Of a DNA stretch of 44,178 bases, positions 12,501 through 21,042 are shown in pieces. Position 1 is the first letter of the stretch. The number at the start of each line of letters is the position of its first letter. A model generated the notes under the pieces. It was given only the letters and a program-made list of their open reading frames with translations, searched no databases and had not been told where the DNA came from. The stretch lies in IMG/VR virus record IMGVR_UViG_3300023196_003765, positions 24,180 to 68,357 of that record, one strand, 5' to 3'. A program made the translations under genes and the position numbers. This stretch comes from a virus.

Positions 12501-14489
12501 TTTCCCCCGGGCGCTGTTTATGGAGCAAGATTAAAACTTCGTGCTTCAAACACCGGCGGTAGAACCTATGAGCATGAATCTGGTTCAGACGGCGCCGGAA
12601 CTTTTTACGCACCAGATGGAGCGATATCGGTATTCAGATCAGAATTTGACGGTACAGTTATACCTAGCAGTTCAGCCGGCCCTGCATCCGCGGCTTCTGG
12701 GACATTCCAGCTTCCACAAGATCCAGCAATGAATCCAGATTTTAAACAAAATTTCGTTATGTATAGTAGACCAACCGCTTTTGGCCCATCAATAACAGGT
12801 AGAAATTTTGGTGGCTTTGAACACGCAAGGCCGGTAATTGATGGTAGAGGTGACTTATTTGCTTTGTCTGCTTCTAGCTATGGAGTTAAAGACTCATTAA
12901 ATGGATATAATTGGGCGTATACCCCACCATATTACCACGGAGAAGCGTGGGCAGATATGATTTTTAGACCAAGCGCAAGCATTTCTTATGATTTACAAAG
13001 AATATTACAAGAAATTGTTCTTGTACAAAGAAGATACGACCCGGGCCCAGAATTACCATGGAACCCTCACGGAACTGAAACACACAAATCGGCTACCGGT
13101 CTGTATTTTAGAAGCCTTGTAAGGGATCATGACTTGCATTTAAACAGTGGTAGTCAACAATCTCAAAATTATCAACCATATGCTAGTGAAAATATTAATG
13201 CTAACGCTATGCAAATTGATTCATGTTTTAATTTATTCGGTGTAGAAAATGTACCCGTTGTTAAATCTACTGCATTAGGACCAGAAATTGAGCCTGTTTC
13301 TACTGCGGCGCAACGTTGGGTAATTCAACCTAAATTCGAAACTCCTATGTTAAATTTTGCGGATACCGGCATTCGCCCGATTACGGCTAGTTACGCCGCC
13401 CGCGGACATGGTGGTATACCTTCTGGAAGCAGTACTTTGAGTTTGCCTTTGCATGCTTCTGAATCAGTTCCGAGAGGTATGTGGCACCAGTTTGGTATCC
13501 TGCCCGACTCGCCTACAAAGGGTGTGTTTGTGGAAATAGGAGATATACCAGCAAACTGGCTTGAAAACCATTACGAAGTAGTAACTGGTTCTTCCATTTA
13601 TAATAACTTTTCCGCTTCTGAGGGTCCTGATATTTATAAAAACATGAAATCTCTTTCTAAGTTAATGGGTTTCAGCGGTGAAAACACATCAGCAAGAATG
13701 GGTGAAATTGCTGAGAAAAGAGTTATTAGAGAAGCAGTGGTTGCTGTCCCTTATATTCTTGAACGAGGGCTTGAAATTGATGAGACTGCCCCTGATCCTG
13801 ATAAAGCTATCGCAAGAAAAAGGTTTATCAATATTCAACGTTCTCGTTTTGAAGCAGCCCTTCCGGGCCCTTCAATTTCCGGAGGTGATACATCGCTCAG
13901 TGCCGCAGGACAATCGGTAAGAAAACTAATACAAAAAATGGGCAAATATGTACTTCCGCCGCAATTTGATTTTCTTAATAATAGAGAATTACAGCCTGTT
14001 GTAATGTATATGTTTGAGTTTGCTTACGAATTGGACAAAAATGATTTGTCTTATATATGGCAAAACTTAGCACCTCGCGACTATAAAAAGCTTGAATTAA
14101 GACAAGTTAGCACAGCACATCGATTAAATTTTGCTGAATTATTGTCGGAAAAAGATGTTATGGAAAACCCTAATTTAAGATGGATGGTATTTAAAGTTAA
14201 ACAAAGAGGTCAATCATCTTATAACGACATGACAGTACCACAAGCTGGTGAGGTTGATACAACTGTTGTTCGTGATACAACGGAAGGATATCCACTACGT
14301 TACAACTGGCCATATGATTTCGTATCTATTGTTGAATCTATTAAGTTTGATGTGACTGTATTGTATGGGAAGAAAATTAGCGAACATGGTATGGCCGATC
14401 CGAGAACCGGAGTATTTAGTCGCTCTCGTGCTGAAACAAAAGTTAATCGAACTTTAAATAAAAAATTGAGAAGAAAAAAGAAAGTTTAA
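3495..14489 (+). CDS. Giant baseplate/adhesin protein with LamG-like and tail-protein-I/gp7-like regions
   Basis: At 3664 residues this is the largest gene in the window. Concanavalin/laminin-G-like folds appear near residues 198-320 (VTVECWIHTGSL, LSDWTHLAVQIQ, RLFVNGELND), 449-640 (EKFTIASWVNK, LSTWSHIAIAFDA, VIYVNGKAQ, LADIGIWNSVLSAAEVE) and probably 1029-1242. A short VDEFRYWKVSRTAEEIGRHW tail closes the second at about 680-700. Residues of about 776-946 (SDLEKLSHVIGAYFDKLY, NLIYQNLYNNLASIYKAKGT, EKAIRNVLRCF) resemble tail protein I of P2-type phages, whose T4 counterpart is gp7. The gp6-then-gp7 (J-then-I) gene order agrees. T4 gp7 is only about 1030 residues, so this looks like a wedge protein enlarged by surface-binding modules. 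The rest is Ser/Gly/Thr-rich and unrecognised; the C-terminus is very basic (KKLRRKKKV). No frameshift is evident. Confidence 0.7.
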   Translation: MSTKDLFDRNYLKDKTEKDAFKEVESAKNVNEIKKKQDTFIPQIDYSNPRTFSKYGSAVLYYKSAIDRISNYYPYDGSSAEVTKFYNDLLGVDKYILDNRYPRSTGYAIFSPDSYLFSTVTNGYAVPATSDHQHITFNGGPNVLNETEELKKLVPNSENNKFQFNNVYNEDGFNNLYLNEGLPSTYGKGTRASNLRANFDDGVTVECWIHTGSLTPITENVSKQVIFDWWNQEETSSAGYGRITLELTSSHAARGDQQKPLILTVQSGAHTTQDFLALGHDIDRGTALSDWTHLAVQIQNTGSSGSYDLVSRLFVNGELNDTAVRGAYNLTSSTGARAWPFASDNHYSSSAALQGWWRLNGGDDRFTVAKPFILDHSQNLFTGSVNSPLLTGSALISLLGGAVMPAGAIYPARYIQGDRGSRLFNSGTAHVNIGMPERWQSLFGRPMYGGTEKFTIASWVNKTGDGGFNAPMGGEAAGYGHIISFSEGAAGAVGVYTDPSERIYIYVNWDSGTNYGTATQITYRTDTSAFSLSTWSHIAIAFDATDPSNLPVIYVNGKAQSVSVYSGGTASGRFWGPGTVKAPALAAEQCYIGNLMDPGFTGDARFKANWQGYLADIGIWNSVLSAAEVESIYSAYLIRIDDERVRTVNELNAKGAKGRLGALQAAQAGLTAGAGAGKLSGSVDEFRYWKVSRTAEEIGRHWFTNIHGGTNTDISNTTLGMYYKFNEGITTTSSVDSTVLDYGGRLCNGTWTGYSANSRNTGSAIVSASAAAVEYRDPIIYSDHKSVVALQKELQSSGSFYDRQNNGMFLKTIPSWVYEDLNEDGESDLEKLSHVIGAYFDKLYLQIQAVPSFRHAQYTSASHKPFPFSQHLPQSLGLTTPQLFVDSELLERFYNRTDKSLFENDLNETKNLIYQNLYNNLASIYKAKGTEKAIRNVLRCFNINDNLIYVNAYSNNQTFELRSNTKQTQKKRKFLNLHNTGTLQSVVYLANPHSDFNKRGYISASAPSASVTMPLAEFNAYTALHPHGPEDKYGFTMEANVNFPRFNDEFDPRHSFITSSLFGMTTVWTASTAHTTFLSSSQDVANFQVLAIRDKPGSKNIYFRLSSSYDPYLLSELTTSNYYDVYDNENWNLSVAVRPKKYPYAADLISGSGVPTSFSSKADGYDVIFRGYNNTLGTITNKFELTSSLLKSEGSDILNAWKRPYVGALNLNLTGASVHKSDILVNDVKYWTAFVDDITLQKHTVDRENFGLSASYQNISPLDSLSKYHDIYRANSLLLNWQFSDVTASDAAGNFDITDFSSGSAFERDNFGWIGEKTGFLHAGYANLFPVSNTNVIENKLVNEHKFMNPELLRSSDMVQILSEDDELYGVFDEVPNYIYTVEKSLYGAVNEEILDFFAGVIDFHNIIGEPVHRYRQEYKPLNTLVQIFFEKFREITTVERYTEYYKWFDDSLTNIISQLIPASSDFVEDVQNIVESHILERAKYQTKYPTLDFAGSDPEGEIETISELLLDYVGAMYGGLEASPRPENAHREFWLKRALPGSSSLGFDYEIATDNAAVFGGGGPVDNKRRDLRTAAWRKPTGSYTSPVLVKTEDGKATLRYTPTRAMHTPTTLYASEVQNRVIKGGVNFTDHKDIHYTHTSLYPAGPIFSPSGGVFLPQNVLYARTKDFEATSSDSQWRDEGGSRWRVGHGKTSIRGEEKLTSKQKLYGNVYQGRDFDGGYNYTNNKTSFAFPFNIISASITGGVDNWISNRVGNGITITNVHNDVYGPDMEIPLQGPFTEKYVGGHQSRHIKINTGSDNYTNRPEAWKILLGQCIDATEADHYSDNSIPYGSIPASGSIGMASADYPWPEANEVSGTPYPMTASQKATYYRGMMAKRPVNIRNILMKTGSSTVIGNFQNNYEVIHSVGAFENPRNFVDQQPVLPSNVFQERAINATQVRTLLGIRRGDDGHFNWVDEYNVGYLTAANGGLAVSDHYRGNPHPGNKSIITSRFSAIGAIEVAAAGYKDIRSNEYSVYNALNNRYQTVIKKYQGPSGTWDEPTAGAYGRLTGTTAIRVSDIHGKPYGYVSHLARHTARFGRDSLFMTQSGKLPGSNDNVFSELPGFHKIHRNRRRVIVSTNEANTAFATSSKFDNFFIQHPIPRSTQQYLWITRSLKSNNEIYGFVPSSFLVSKSSGFDSAYDFVSASDIVSSNSIGYIQSTNNLNLLVYEPIDSGSRTIGTSSNTSGSSRYLLTKSTPNPEVDHFNLLNTKRGYIYGYGGGPSFARNPYNPLLRDQKTRNKISVLLRHHHEEFSMKPVSMKGRPVFVNMDHVVSRWDSRLGMEKSLDNTTLRTSHNNELILFNDRKLNDWVNIIPALDNQVTPFEHLVAMKDRRGINLHYIVYTENVLPSTRMEFLSRSTTRVGYDNQFWRDSVDERIAQGIYFTGQRTIDAIAGTLFGRPIDSWQPAVNSQGLFNSINPFSGSSKGTLSIGYPLLATGVGSNRPTMLQNGLTQSIWPLDAPGNFLTRTEPPMITRWVHASESAHNPTNTYSWASLVNSNSAGELQNTYSLYHQILSSSGGLSDTFTNGPIPSASLEYQNLALCIRNGAVYARKHMLNSPLSVNSPNSIPVLSDTPPFNTTGSAKRTGGRPGTEANNTALGYANIKTGSGEALWDAPTTAGYLTKSATGPLNFISAPSKPWYNDYDEFRYDIKTVAKGFAVIPEFRISEHIEDYAKLGPLEAEDFDTFEIPGTNLSSSQSSFYKDYANTDFLKEFFDVKQMSDLNGKELALTCMATLKFNPYKGFYPVQRTLDLVSQFSRSFSEGFSVSSINEDGKRVSTTSNILSSYGYMRPLYQPLFAPGILYNSIKSGMAVDYPVVLNGSKVRFMQITGSPNANNEYPENWLLATRINTSSVYAGSQIATPADPARNYVSGALWDLRVPFEAIIDPSKDLKSVYIPDLEPNPSASLRLSLSAAFTQDPGDNLYTLMASNFFSEVGRFFLKGGQYTQLRSSGLSLKDVKFPPGAVYGARLKLRASNTGGRTYEHESGSDGAGTFYAPDGAISVFRSEFDGTVIPSSSAGPASAASGTFQLPQDPAMNPDFKQNFVMYSRPTAFGPSITGRNFGGFEHARPVIDGRGDLFALSASSYGVKDSLNGYNWAYTPPYYHGEAWADMIFRPSASISYDLQRILQEIVLVQRRYDPGPELPWNPHGTETHKSATGLYFRSLVRDHDLHLNSGSQQSQNYQPYASENINANAMQIDSCFNLFGVENVPVVKSTALGPEIEPVSTAAQRWVIQPKFETPMLNFADTGIRPITASYAARGHGGIPSGSSTLSLPLHASESVPRGMWHQFGILPDSPTKGVFVEIGDIPANWLENHYEVVTGSSIYNNFSASEGPDIYKNMKSLSKLMGFSGENTSARMGEIAEKRVIREAVVAVPYILERGLEIDETAPDPDKAIARKRFINIQRSRFEAALPGPSISGGDTSLSAAGQSVRKLIQKMGKYVLPPQFDFLNNRELQPVVMYMFEFAYELDKNDLSYIWQNLAPRDYKKLELRQVSTAHRLNFAELLSEKDVMENPNLRWMVFKVKQRGQSSYNDMTVPQAGEVDTTVVRDTTEGYPLRYNWPYDFVSIVESIKFDVTVLYGKKISEHGMADPRTGVFSRSRAETKVNRTLNKKLRRKKKV

Positions 14490-14517
14490 TTAATTAAACA
14501 AAGTAGTAATTAATATT

Positions 14518-15735
14518 ATGGCAAGGTTATTAGATAAAAAAGAAAGAGTTTACGATTTTAAATTAACCAATTATGGTAAATATTTGCTTTCTATTGGTGA
14601 ATATAAACCAGAATACTATGCTTTTTTCGACGACAATATAGCTTATGACAGAAGATACTTTACGAGCGCTTCTCTTGAATCACAAAATAGTGTTGATAAA
14701 AGAATTAAAGAAGATACACCTTATTTAGAAACTATTTTGAACTTTGAAGATATAGAACAGGTAGCATACGAAACTTCAATACATAGTCAAATTGATTACA
14801 TGGATTTTCATACATTAGTATATACTAGCAATCCCGGCATCGCTGAGGAAATTCTACTTAGCAGTACTGAGCCAAAAAGTTTTGATGAGGAAATGATGGC
14901 TATGTCTTTTCATCACACAGATGTTTCACCAATAAGATTTAAACCGCCACCAAATAAATATAAAGTAGATGCAGCTATCGGGGATGCTTACCTTGACAAT
15001 AAACAAACAAATGTTGGTGCTTCGTGGAAAATAGTTGTTTTAAATGGAACAATCACTAGTACGTCCGAACAAATTTTTTATTCTAGTTCTGTACCAGCCC
15101 CAGATTCAGGCGGCGGTGCACCCAGCCAGCCACAAGAAAGAAAAAATATTAAAATTCCACAAGTAAACATTTCTGTTGATTATAGAAAATTGATGGCTGA
15201 TACATCAAGAAATCAAATAAACTTGTATGATCAACCAAATAAATTAGCAAGCTCTACTGGTTTATTTCAAGATAATAAAACAATTTATTTAAAACCTCAA
15301 CATTTTATGGCTTATGTTGATGAAGTTAATACTGAATTATTAGTTCAAAATTTTGATATTGAAGTGTTCCACATAGGAGATTCGCTAGAAGGCGAATCAG
15401 ATACTTCATATGATCCAGAAGCAAATCTTTTAAGAAAATACTTTTTTACAAAAACAGAACAAATAGTTGACAACCTAATGGTTGCCGCACGACCAATTAA
15501 TAGTGATTCCGGCGTATCGCCCCGAACAAACTTACAAACTAATTCTGTTGAGTATTATTTTGATGTTTTAACAGATGGCCATGTTGATAAAGAAACTGTT
15601 TGTCGTCAAATGCAAGATTACAATAAATCTTCTTATTACATCGATGTTGATTTTGAATGTGAAACTATTGAACAAAATAATATTTACAATGATATTTATG
15701 GTAGTATGATAGAACCAGAAATATGTTTAGAATAA
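14518..15735 (+). CDS. Virion structural protein with N-terminal LTxxGxxxLxxGxxxPxYYAFxDDxIxY module
   Basis: A 405-residue protein of unknown role inside the tail gene block. Residues of about 15-45 carry FKLTNYGKYLLSIGEYKPEY followed by YAFFDDNIAYD. The same arrangement recurs at the N-terminus of the 345-residue protein at 27075 (AVLTDIGRRRMAQGNFRITK, then FSAGDDEIDYS), and I know it from virion proteins of marine myoviruses. Residues around 198-212 form a Ser/Pro/Gly linker (APDSGGGAPSQPQ). No catalytic motif is visible. No strong SD is seen before the ATG, which follows a 28-bp AT-rich gap. It is probably a tail or baseplate component; nothing in the sequence says which. Confidence 0.6.
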   Translation: MARLLDKKERVYDFKLTNYGKYLLSIGEYKPEYYAFFDDNIAYDRRYFTSASLESQNSVDKRIKEDTPYLETILNFEDIEQVAYETSIHSQIDYMDFHTLVYTSNPGIAEEILLSSTEPKSFDEEMMAMSFHHTDVSPIRFKPPPNKYKVDAAIGDAYLDNKQTNVGASWKIVVLNGTITSTSEQIFYSSSVPAPDSGGGAPSQPQERKNIKIPQVNISVDYRKLMADTSRNQINLYDQPNKLASSTGLFQDNKTIYLKPQHFMAYVDEVNTELLVQNFDIEVFHIGDSLEGESDTSYDPEANLLRKYFFTKTEQIVDNLMVAARPINSDSGVSPRTNLQTNSVEYYFDVLTDGHVDKETVCRQMQDYNKSSYYIDVDFECETIEQNNIYNDIYGSMIEPEICLE

Positions 15736-15744
15736 GAGGGAATT

Positions 15745-18700
15745 ATGGCAAGTAGAACAACATACACGGGAGATACGATTACCAATTTTGGTACTTATCT
15801 ACCTACACCAATTATTGAAAGAATTAAAATAAAAGCAGTAACTGAAAGCGATCCAATGTTAAACGATATGATTGCTGTTCACGAAAAATTAGATAATATA
15901 TTCCCGGGCTACAATTATGAAAGTGAACGTTTATCTGGCGGTACACTTGATTTTCGTAGTTTATCTAAACTTAGTATTGATATGTCTTGCCTTTTTAATT
16001 CTAATGACACATATGATTTAGAAGACATGTTTTCTGAATTGTTTGAATATTCTGGCGCTACTGGCTGGGGAACTAGTTGGAGAGATGATACTAGCTTATA
16101 CATGAATATAATCATGGTTGAAGGCAAATCCCGATCAGATTTAATAAAACAATCAAAATCTAATTTAAAACATTTATTAATGTTTGAGAGCCCAGCTTTG
16201 GTTGGAATTGATTGGAGTTATGCAGGACTACAAGAAGAAGCCGACCGCCAAATAGGAGTAGGTGATACAGAATATGCTGACTCACTTAGAAGTTTTTTGG
16301 ATTTTGTATCCCCACAAGGTCAAGCAAGACAAATTGAATATCTTTTAGAAATGTCTGCTATGGTTGGCGCATCCGGTGCTGGCTCCGACATGACAGGGGG
16401 TGCCTTAGACTTCGCCACTAGTGCATATGATAACTTAACTTCACTGTTTCAAGATTCAAAACGTTTAAGAGTTATTTCAATACCATTGAGTGATTTTTTT
16501 GATCACATGACCTTCACAACTGACAATGATTTAGATGGCAACGCAATAGTAAAAACAAGCTACATCAATGTAGAAGCGTTTGTTGGTAATTTTCCTGATA
16601 TAGCAGAACTAACGTTAATGGCGACTATATCAACCAAAAGTTTATCTGCTTTATACAATTTGTCCGCCCCATTGTTTGCGCTAAATTTAAGTGATATATC
16701 TTATGAACAAATAAAAACTGATGGCAACGTTGCATATATTGCTGAGCCGGTTTTTGTTGATCAAGAGAGTAACATTTATCACAATCAAACTTATCAAGCA
16801 TTAAATTCAAAATTTTATAAAACTGAAACTTTTGGCCCTACTGAGATAAGTAATTCACTTGCGCTTGTTTTAGCAAAATATCTGAAATATCGACCCGGCA
16901 ACGAAACTTTAATTTCCGCAATGAATGGAATTCAGTATATTATTGATGAATATCAATTTGATAACAGCTATTTGGTAAGATTAAACAGATACCACACTCT
17001 TTTCCCCAGTAAATCACCCTCAACTATGACAGGTCGACTCTATCACGATTTTAGAACAGTGGTGTTGAACGCAAACTCTACGCTGCTTCGTGAAGATGAG
17101 GTTGTTAAAAGAATATTTAGAAACTTTAAAATATCTGATTTAAGATCAACGCCCGATCTTGTAGAAAGTTTATCAGTTAGAAGCTATGAGCCAGTGCTTG
17201 ATCTTGATAACACAAATTATTTATATGATGTTATTTTGCATTCTAATTTAGCAGTTTATGCACCAATCGAAAATGACTCACTTGAAGAAGCAGGTACGAA
17301 TGATGCCAATCCGTGGTTGGAAGCTGAGGTATCATTTACCCCAAGTGAGCTTAGCGTGTTAGTGACAGAAAATATTGAATCAGCATTAAATAATATTAAA
17401 GAACTATTAGATGGATTTTATGATGATGGCACTGTTGCTGCTACATCAGGTTTAACAGATCATAGAGCTGGTAAAATACACAAAAGAATTAGTAATAGTG
17501 TTATAGATGATTATGTAAATGATGTTATTAGCGGTACTTCTGCGGGCGCGTACAGTTCTGGCGCCAGCACCTTAGATAAAATTGTTGATGCTGTAACTCA
17601 GCAATGTATTGGTTTTTGTAATGCTCTTGTTCCTTATGCTTCGGATATTACTAACTCATTTAAAAATAAATTAGAAGAAAGAAACCCCGGTACCGCCGAT
17701 GGTAAAAGAATACATGTGTATCTTCACGATGATTTCGATAATATTTATGAGGATTGCCCACCAGATGCAGATGTTGCGGATGAGCTTGGTCTTGGTTGTG
17801 TCACAAAATGGTCACATAGCTCTGCAATGACTACAATGTTTGGATCAGCAAATTATGTTGAAGCGGCAACTTGGACACGAGTTGGGGATTTCATGCATTT
17901 AGCATCTATTGGCCATCAAGCGGACACCGGCATAGAATTTGCTACACCTCATATTAGTAATAATTCATCAGCCTTGGCTCACGGTTGGTCCCCCAGTACC
18001 GGAGGCGATAGGGTCGATGTGTCGGACCATGATTTTTTTGGTATGGGATCTCCTGACGGGTCCTTTGCGGCCGGCTCTAAGTTTTATTGGGATAACCTAT
18101 ACGATGACTTTTTGTTTGTAGAGCATCCAGATGTCGATGGATCTACTGCCCATAAAGAAGATAGTATTGGTTATTCTGGTCGCGTTTCATACACAGAAGA
18201 CGCCACCGGTATAAGAAAATATGATGAATCGTATGATAATATGATAGCTCGAATAAAATATGGCGGTAACGTCGGCGGCGCTTTCGGTGATGCTAGACGC
18301 GATGGCGGTTATAACGTTGGCAAATACGCAGGGCAAGATTGGTGGGATGAACTAATTGAGGCAAATCAATTAATACTTCCAAATGGCAGACTTTCAGATT
18401 TATGTACAGTTTGGGTAATTGAGCGTAATGGTAATATATTCAACATGTCAGCCATGACTGGAATTAATAGTGGCCAAATCGGCCGCGCTGGCGGAGGAGG
18501 TGACTTCACCAATTTTTTCAAAAATTCTCACCGGCCGTTTGCAATTGCAATCGCACGATTGACTGACTCAGAAATTCGTGAAAAAGTAATCACCATGCTT
18601 CAAACAGCCATCAATCCACAAGCAACAGAAACGTGGCTTGATGATGCATTATCATTTGGCATGTACAGAGTGGTAGACGATTTTATGAGCAATCTTCAAG

Positions 18701-21009
18701 CAAACCTAAGTCTTGCTGCAACAGAATTAACTGCTGATGGTGGATATGTCGATGACACAGAAATAAGAAATGCAGCAAGTGATTGTGTATCATTAGCATA
18801 TAATAAGATATTGGGATATCAGCATTCTTATTTTACTTCTATTCATGATGTAACATCTCGTACAGACACAATGGTACCTTCTTTTGAAGAACAATACGAC
18901 TCTTACACCGATGGCACTATTAAACAACACTTTAATATGCCAATACTTAGAATATTTGGGTATACTCCATGGAAAGCTAATTTTTATTATTTTAAAAACG
19001 AGGGATTTGATACCGACAGTGCCTCAGCTGATTATGCTGATATTGTTGCTTTCTGTGTATGTTTGCCTTTATTTGATAAAAGCGTCCTAACATCAGCTCT
19101 TGGAGATACAGAATATCGAGTGACAGGTTTAGATGGCACAGGTAGAGGTAGCGGAATGGCCCGCGACCGAACCCCGTATATGGAATCAGACAGAGTTAGC
19201 GATAGCGAGTTTGGTCAAATTGGTATTTCGGGTGGCACTGCGTCACCTGAAAAAATCCAAGATGCATACGGTACTCTTGCTTCATCCACCGATGCGGGCC
19301 GCGGGAATGATCTTATTACTTACGGATCTGAGGGTGGCTACGATGAGTACCACGGTAATTATGCTTTGGGTTTTGTCAGAGGCCAGTGGCCATATGCTGA
19401 ATATGTCAACACTGGCCGCGGCATAAAAAACCATATTGCCAGAGAACATAATCTAGCAGCCTCGTTTATGCACGTTGCTGCAAATTACATGATAAGTCAA
19501 AGAGCGCAAGTTTTGGAATATGTTCAAGAAATTTTATATTTAAAAACTCTCGGTTCCAGTGTCAAAGTTGATTATGGAATGCATAATATTTTAGCTAGCA
19601 CAGATATTCTTATGAAAAAATCAGGTTATTTCTTTTTTGATTTAGAAAAATTTATTAGAAAAGGATCGGTCTTATCTACTGTTTGTGACGTAGATAAATT
19701 AATAAAATTTATGCCTAGCATGAATCCAACTTTAAATCATGCAATTCAACTTTATAACGTTGAGTATGATAATAATACATTAAGTCATTTTAAAATGAAA
19801 TTAGAAAGAGCCCTAGGGCCAGAATATGGAGGCGGTAGCGCAACTTCTGGATTTATAAATTTCGATTTCAATTCAGCTACAACTTATGGTCTTGGTACCG
19901 GCGCAAGGCCGTTAGTATATTCAAAAATTGAAAGATTAAATTCAAGATCTGGATTCACTTTTAAATCTTTCTTTAATTCTATGTCTTATGATAATATGAT
20001 GGGTGCGGCCGCTAGTTCGAAGGCGGCAGAAATACTGGGCTACGCGACCGAAGCAGAAGGCGCTGGCATGCGCCTTGACGCAGATCGTGACTTTAATAAT
20101 GCTGTTAATGATATGAGTTCTGGAATTGAATATGCTCACTTAGTGTTAAGAAATTATGCTTTTAACGAGTGGTCTAGTTATTTGTTGCCTACTTTAATTG
20201 ATGGTAGAAAATTTAATTTTAGAGACGATTATAGATTATTATGTTTTTACTACCAATACTTCATTGACGACGACAACGCTTTCATAGGAGATCCAGAAGA
20301 CACAGTAAACAGCACTGACGAAGTTCAAATTTTCTTAAATCTTAGCGATCTCAGTCATAAAATTATGAGACAACTATCTGACACATTTAAAGCTTATTAT
20401 GATTCGTTTATAAGAGAATATTATAATCTTGCAATAGAAAACTGTGCATATGACAAATATAATCTTAAATATAATGATTTTTTTATTGAAGAAATGCTTA
20501 GAGACTATACTGGATCAACAGGAATGTCGGCTAGCCCATGGTATCTAATGGTGTCAACTTATGTGACATATTTACAAATATTCACCGACATGTATGGTGG
20601 ATCTTATGCTTCGCAAATTGAACATGCTAATAATATTTTAGATGGAATCAGGCCAGAAACTGGTAGATTAGACAACTTAATTGATTTTGTTGAACAATGC
20701 CGAATTTTTGATGAAGTTTTAGAAGAAAAAGCTGAGGCCGCAAAAGTAGAATTTGAAAGTCGAGTCACCGAAGCTGTGTTTGATGCCGTCCCGGGCGGCA
20801 CTCCGGGTGGAGGCTCTATGGATTATAGCTCGGCATCCGAGTGGGCTCCATACGAAGGCTTTACCGCTAACGGTTGTTTTTCAATTGCATGGCAAGGTGA
20901 ACAAGCAATCAAAAGACCTGTTATTGATCACATTGCTGACTATACTGACGCGCCTGATATTCTCAGCACTTACAGTGAATTTGGGTCTGGAACAACAACT
21001 GATTTATAA
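15745..21009 (+). CDS. Large virion structural protein, unrecognised family
   Basis: A 1754-residue protein within the structural cluster, preceded by the SD AGAGGGA. I recognise no domain. The composition is mixed, rich in Asp, Tyr, Ser and Gly. Several long helical, charged stretches lie toward the C-terminus, for example FVEQCRIFDEVLEEKAEAAK near residues 1650-1670, followed by a Gly/Pro hinge (AVPGGTPGGGS). The segment at roughly 1370-1440 reads as a globular domain (HAIQLYNVEYDNNTLSHFKM). It lacks the LamG and fibronectin-like patterns of its neighbours. By position and size it could be a tail, baseplate or head-decoration component. Function is unknown. Confidence 0.5.
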   Translation: MASRTTYTGDTITNFGTYLPTPIIERIKIKAVTESDPMLNDMIAVHEKLDNIFPGYNYESERLSGGTLDFRSLSKLSIDMSCLFNSNDTYDLEDMFSELFEYSGATGWGTSWRDDTSLYMNIIMVEGKSRSDLIKQSKSNLKHLLMFESPALVGIDWSYAGLQEEADRQIGVGDTEYADSLRSFLDFVSPQGQARQIEYLLEMSAMVGASGAGSDMTGGALDFATSAYDNLTSLFQDSKRLRVISIPLSDFFDHMTFTTDNDLDGNAIVKTSYINVEAFVGNFPDIAELTLMATISTKSLSALYNLSAPLFALNLSDISYEQIKTDGNVAYIAEPVFVDQESNIYHNQTYQALNSKFYKTETFGPTEISNSLALVLAKYLKYRPGNETLISAMNGIQYIIDEYQFDNSYLVRLNRYHTLFPSKSPSTMTGRLYHDFRTVVLNANSTLLREDEVVKRIFRNFKISDLRSTPDLVESLSVRSYEPVLDLDNTNYLYDVILHSNLAVYAPIENDSLEEAGTNDANPWLEAEVSFTPSELSVLVTENIESALNNIKELLDGFYDDGTVAATSGLTDHRAGKIHKRISNSVIDDYVNDVISGTSAGAYSSGASTLDKIVDAVTQQCIGFCNALVPYASDITNSFKNKLEERNPGTADGKRIHVYLHDDFDNIYEDCPPDADVADELGLGCVTKWSHSSAMTTMFGSANYVEAATWTRVGDFMHLASIGHQADTGIEFATPHISNNSSALAHGWSPSTGGDRVDVSDHDFFGMGSPDGSFAAGSKFYWDNLYDDFLFVEHPDVDGSTAHKEDSIGYSGRVSYTEDATGIRKYDESYDNMIARIKYGGNVGGAFGDARRDGGYNVGKYAGQDWWDELIEANQLILPNGRLSDLCTVWVIERNGNIFNMSAMTGINSGQIGRAGGGGDFTNFFKNSHRPFAIAIARLTDSEIREKVITMLQTAINPQATETWLDDALSFGMYRVVDDFMSNLQANLSLAATELTADGGYVDDTEIRNAASDCVSLAYNKILGYQHSYFTSIHDVTSRTDTMVPSFEEQYDSYTDGTIKQHFNMPILRIFGYTPWKANFYYFKNEGFDTDSASADYADIVAFCVCLPLFDKSVLTSALGDTEYRVTGLDGTGRGSGMARDRTPYMESDRVSDSEFGQIGISGGTASPEKIQDAYGTLASSTDAGRGNDLITYGSEGGYDEYHGNYALGFVRGQWPYAEYVNTGRGIKNHIAREHNLAASFMHVAANYMISQRAQVLEYVQEILYLKTLGSSVKVDYGMHNILASTDILMKKSGYFFFDLEKFIRKGSVLSTVCDVDKLIKFMPSMNPTLNHAIQLYNVEYDNNTLSHFKMKLERALGPEYGGGSATSGFINFDFNSATTYGLGTGARPLVYSKIERLNSRSGFTFKSFFNSMSYDNMMGAAASSKAAEILGYATEAEGAGMRLDADRDFNNAVNDMSSGIEYAHLVLRNYAFNEWSSYLLPTLIDGRKFNFRDDYRLLCFYYQYFIDDDNAFIGDPEDTVNSTDEVQIFLNLSDLSHKIMRQLSDTFKAYYDSFIREYYNLAIENCAYDKYNLKYNDFFIEEMLRDYTGSTGMSASPWYLMVSTYVTYLQIFTDMYGGSYASQIEHANNILDGIRPETGRLDNLIDFVEQCRIFDEVLEEKAEAAKVEFESRVTEAVFDAVPGGTPGGGSMDYSSASEWAPYEGFTANGCFSIAWQGEQAIKRPVIDHIADYTDAPDILSTYSEFGSGTTTDL

Positions 21010-21042
21010 ATTTAAATATTTAAAAACATAAGGATTAAAAAA

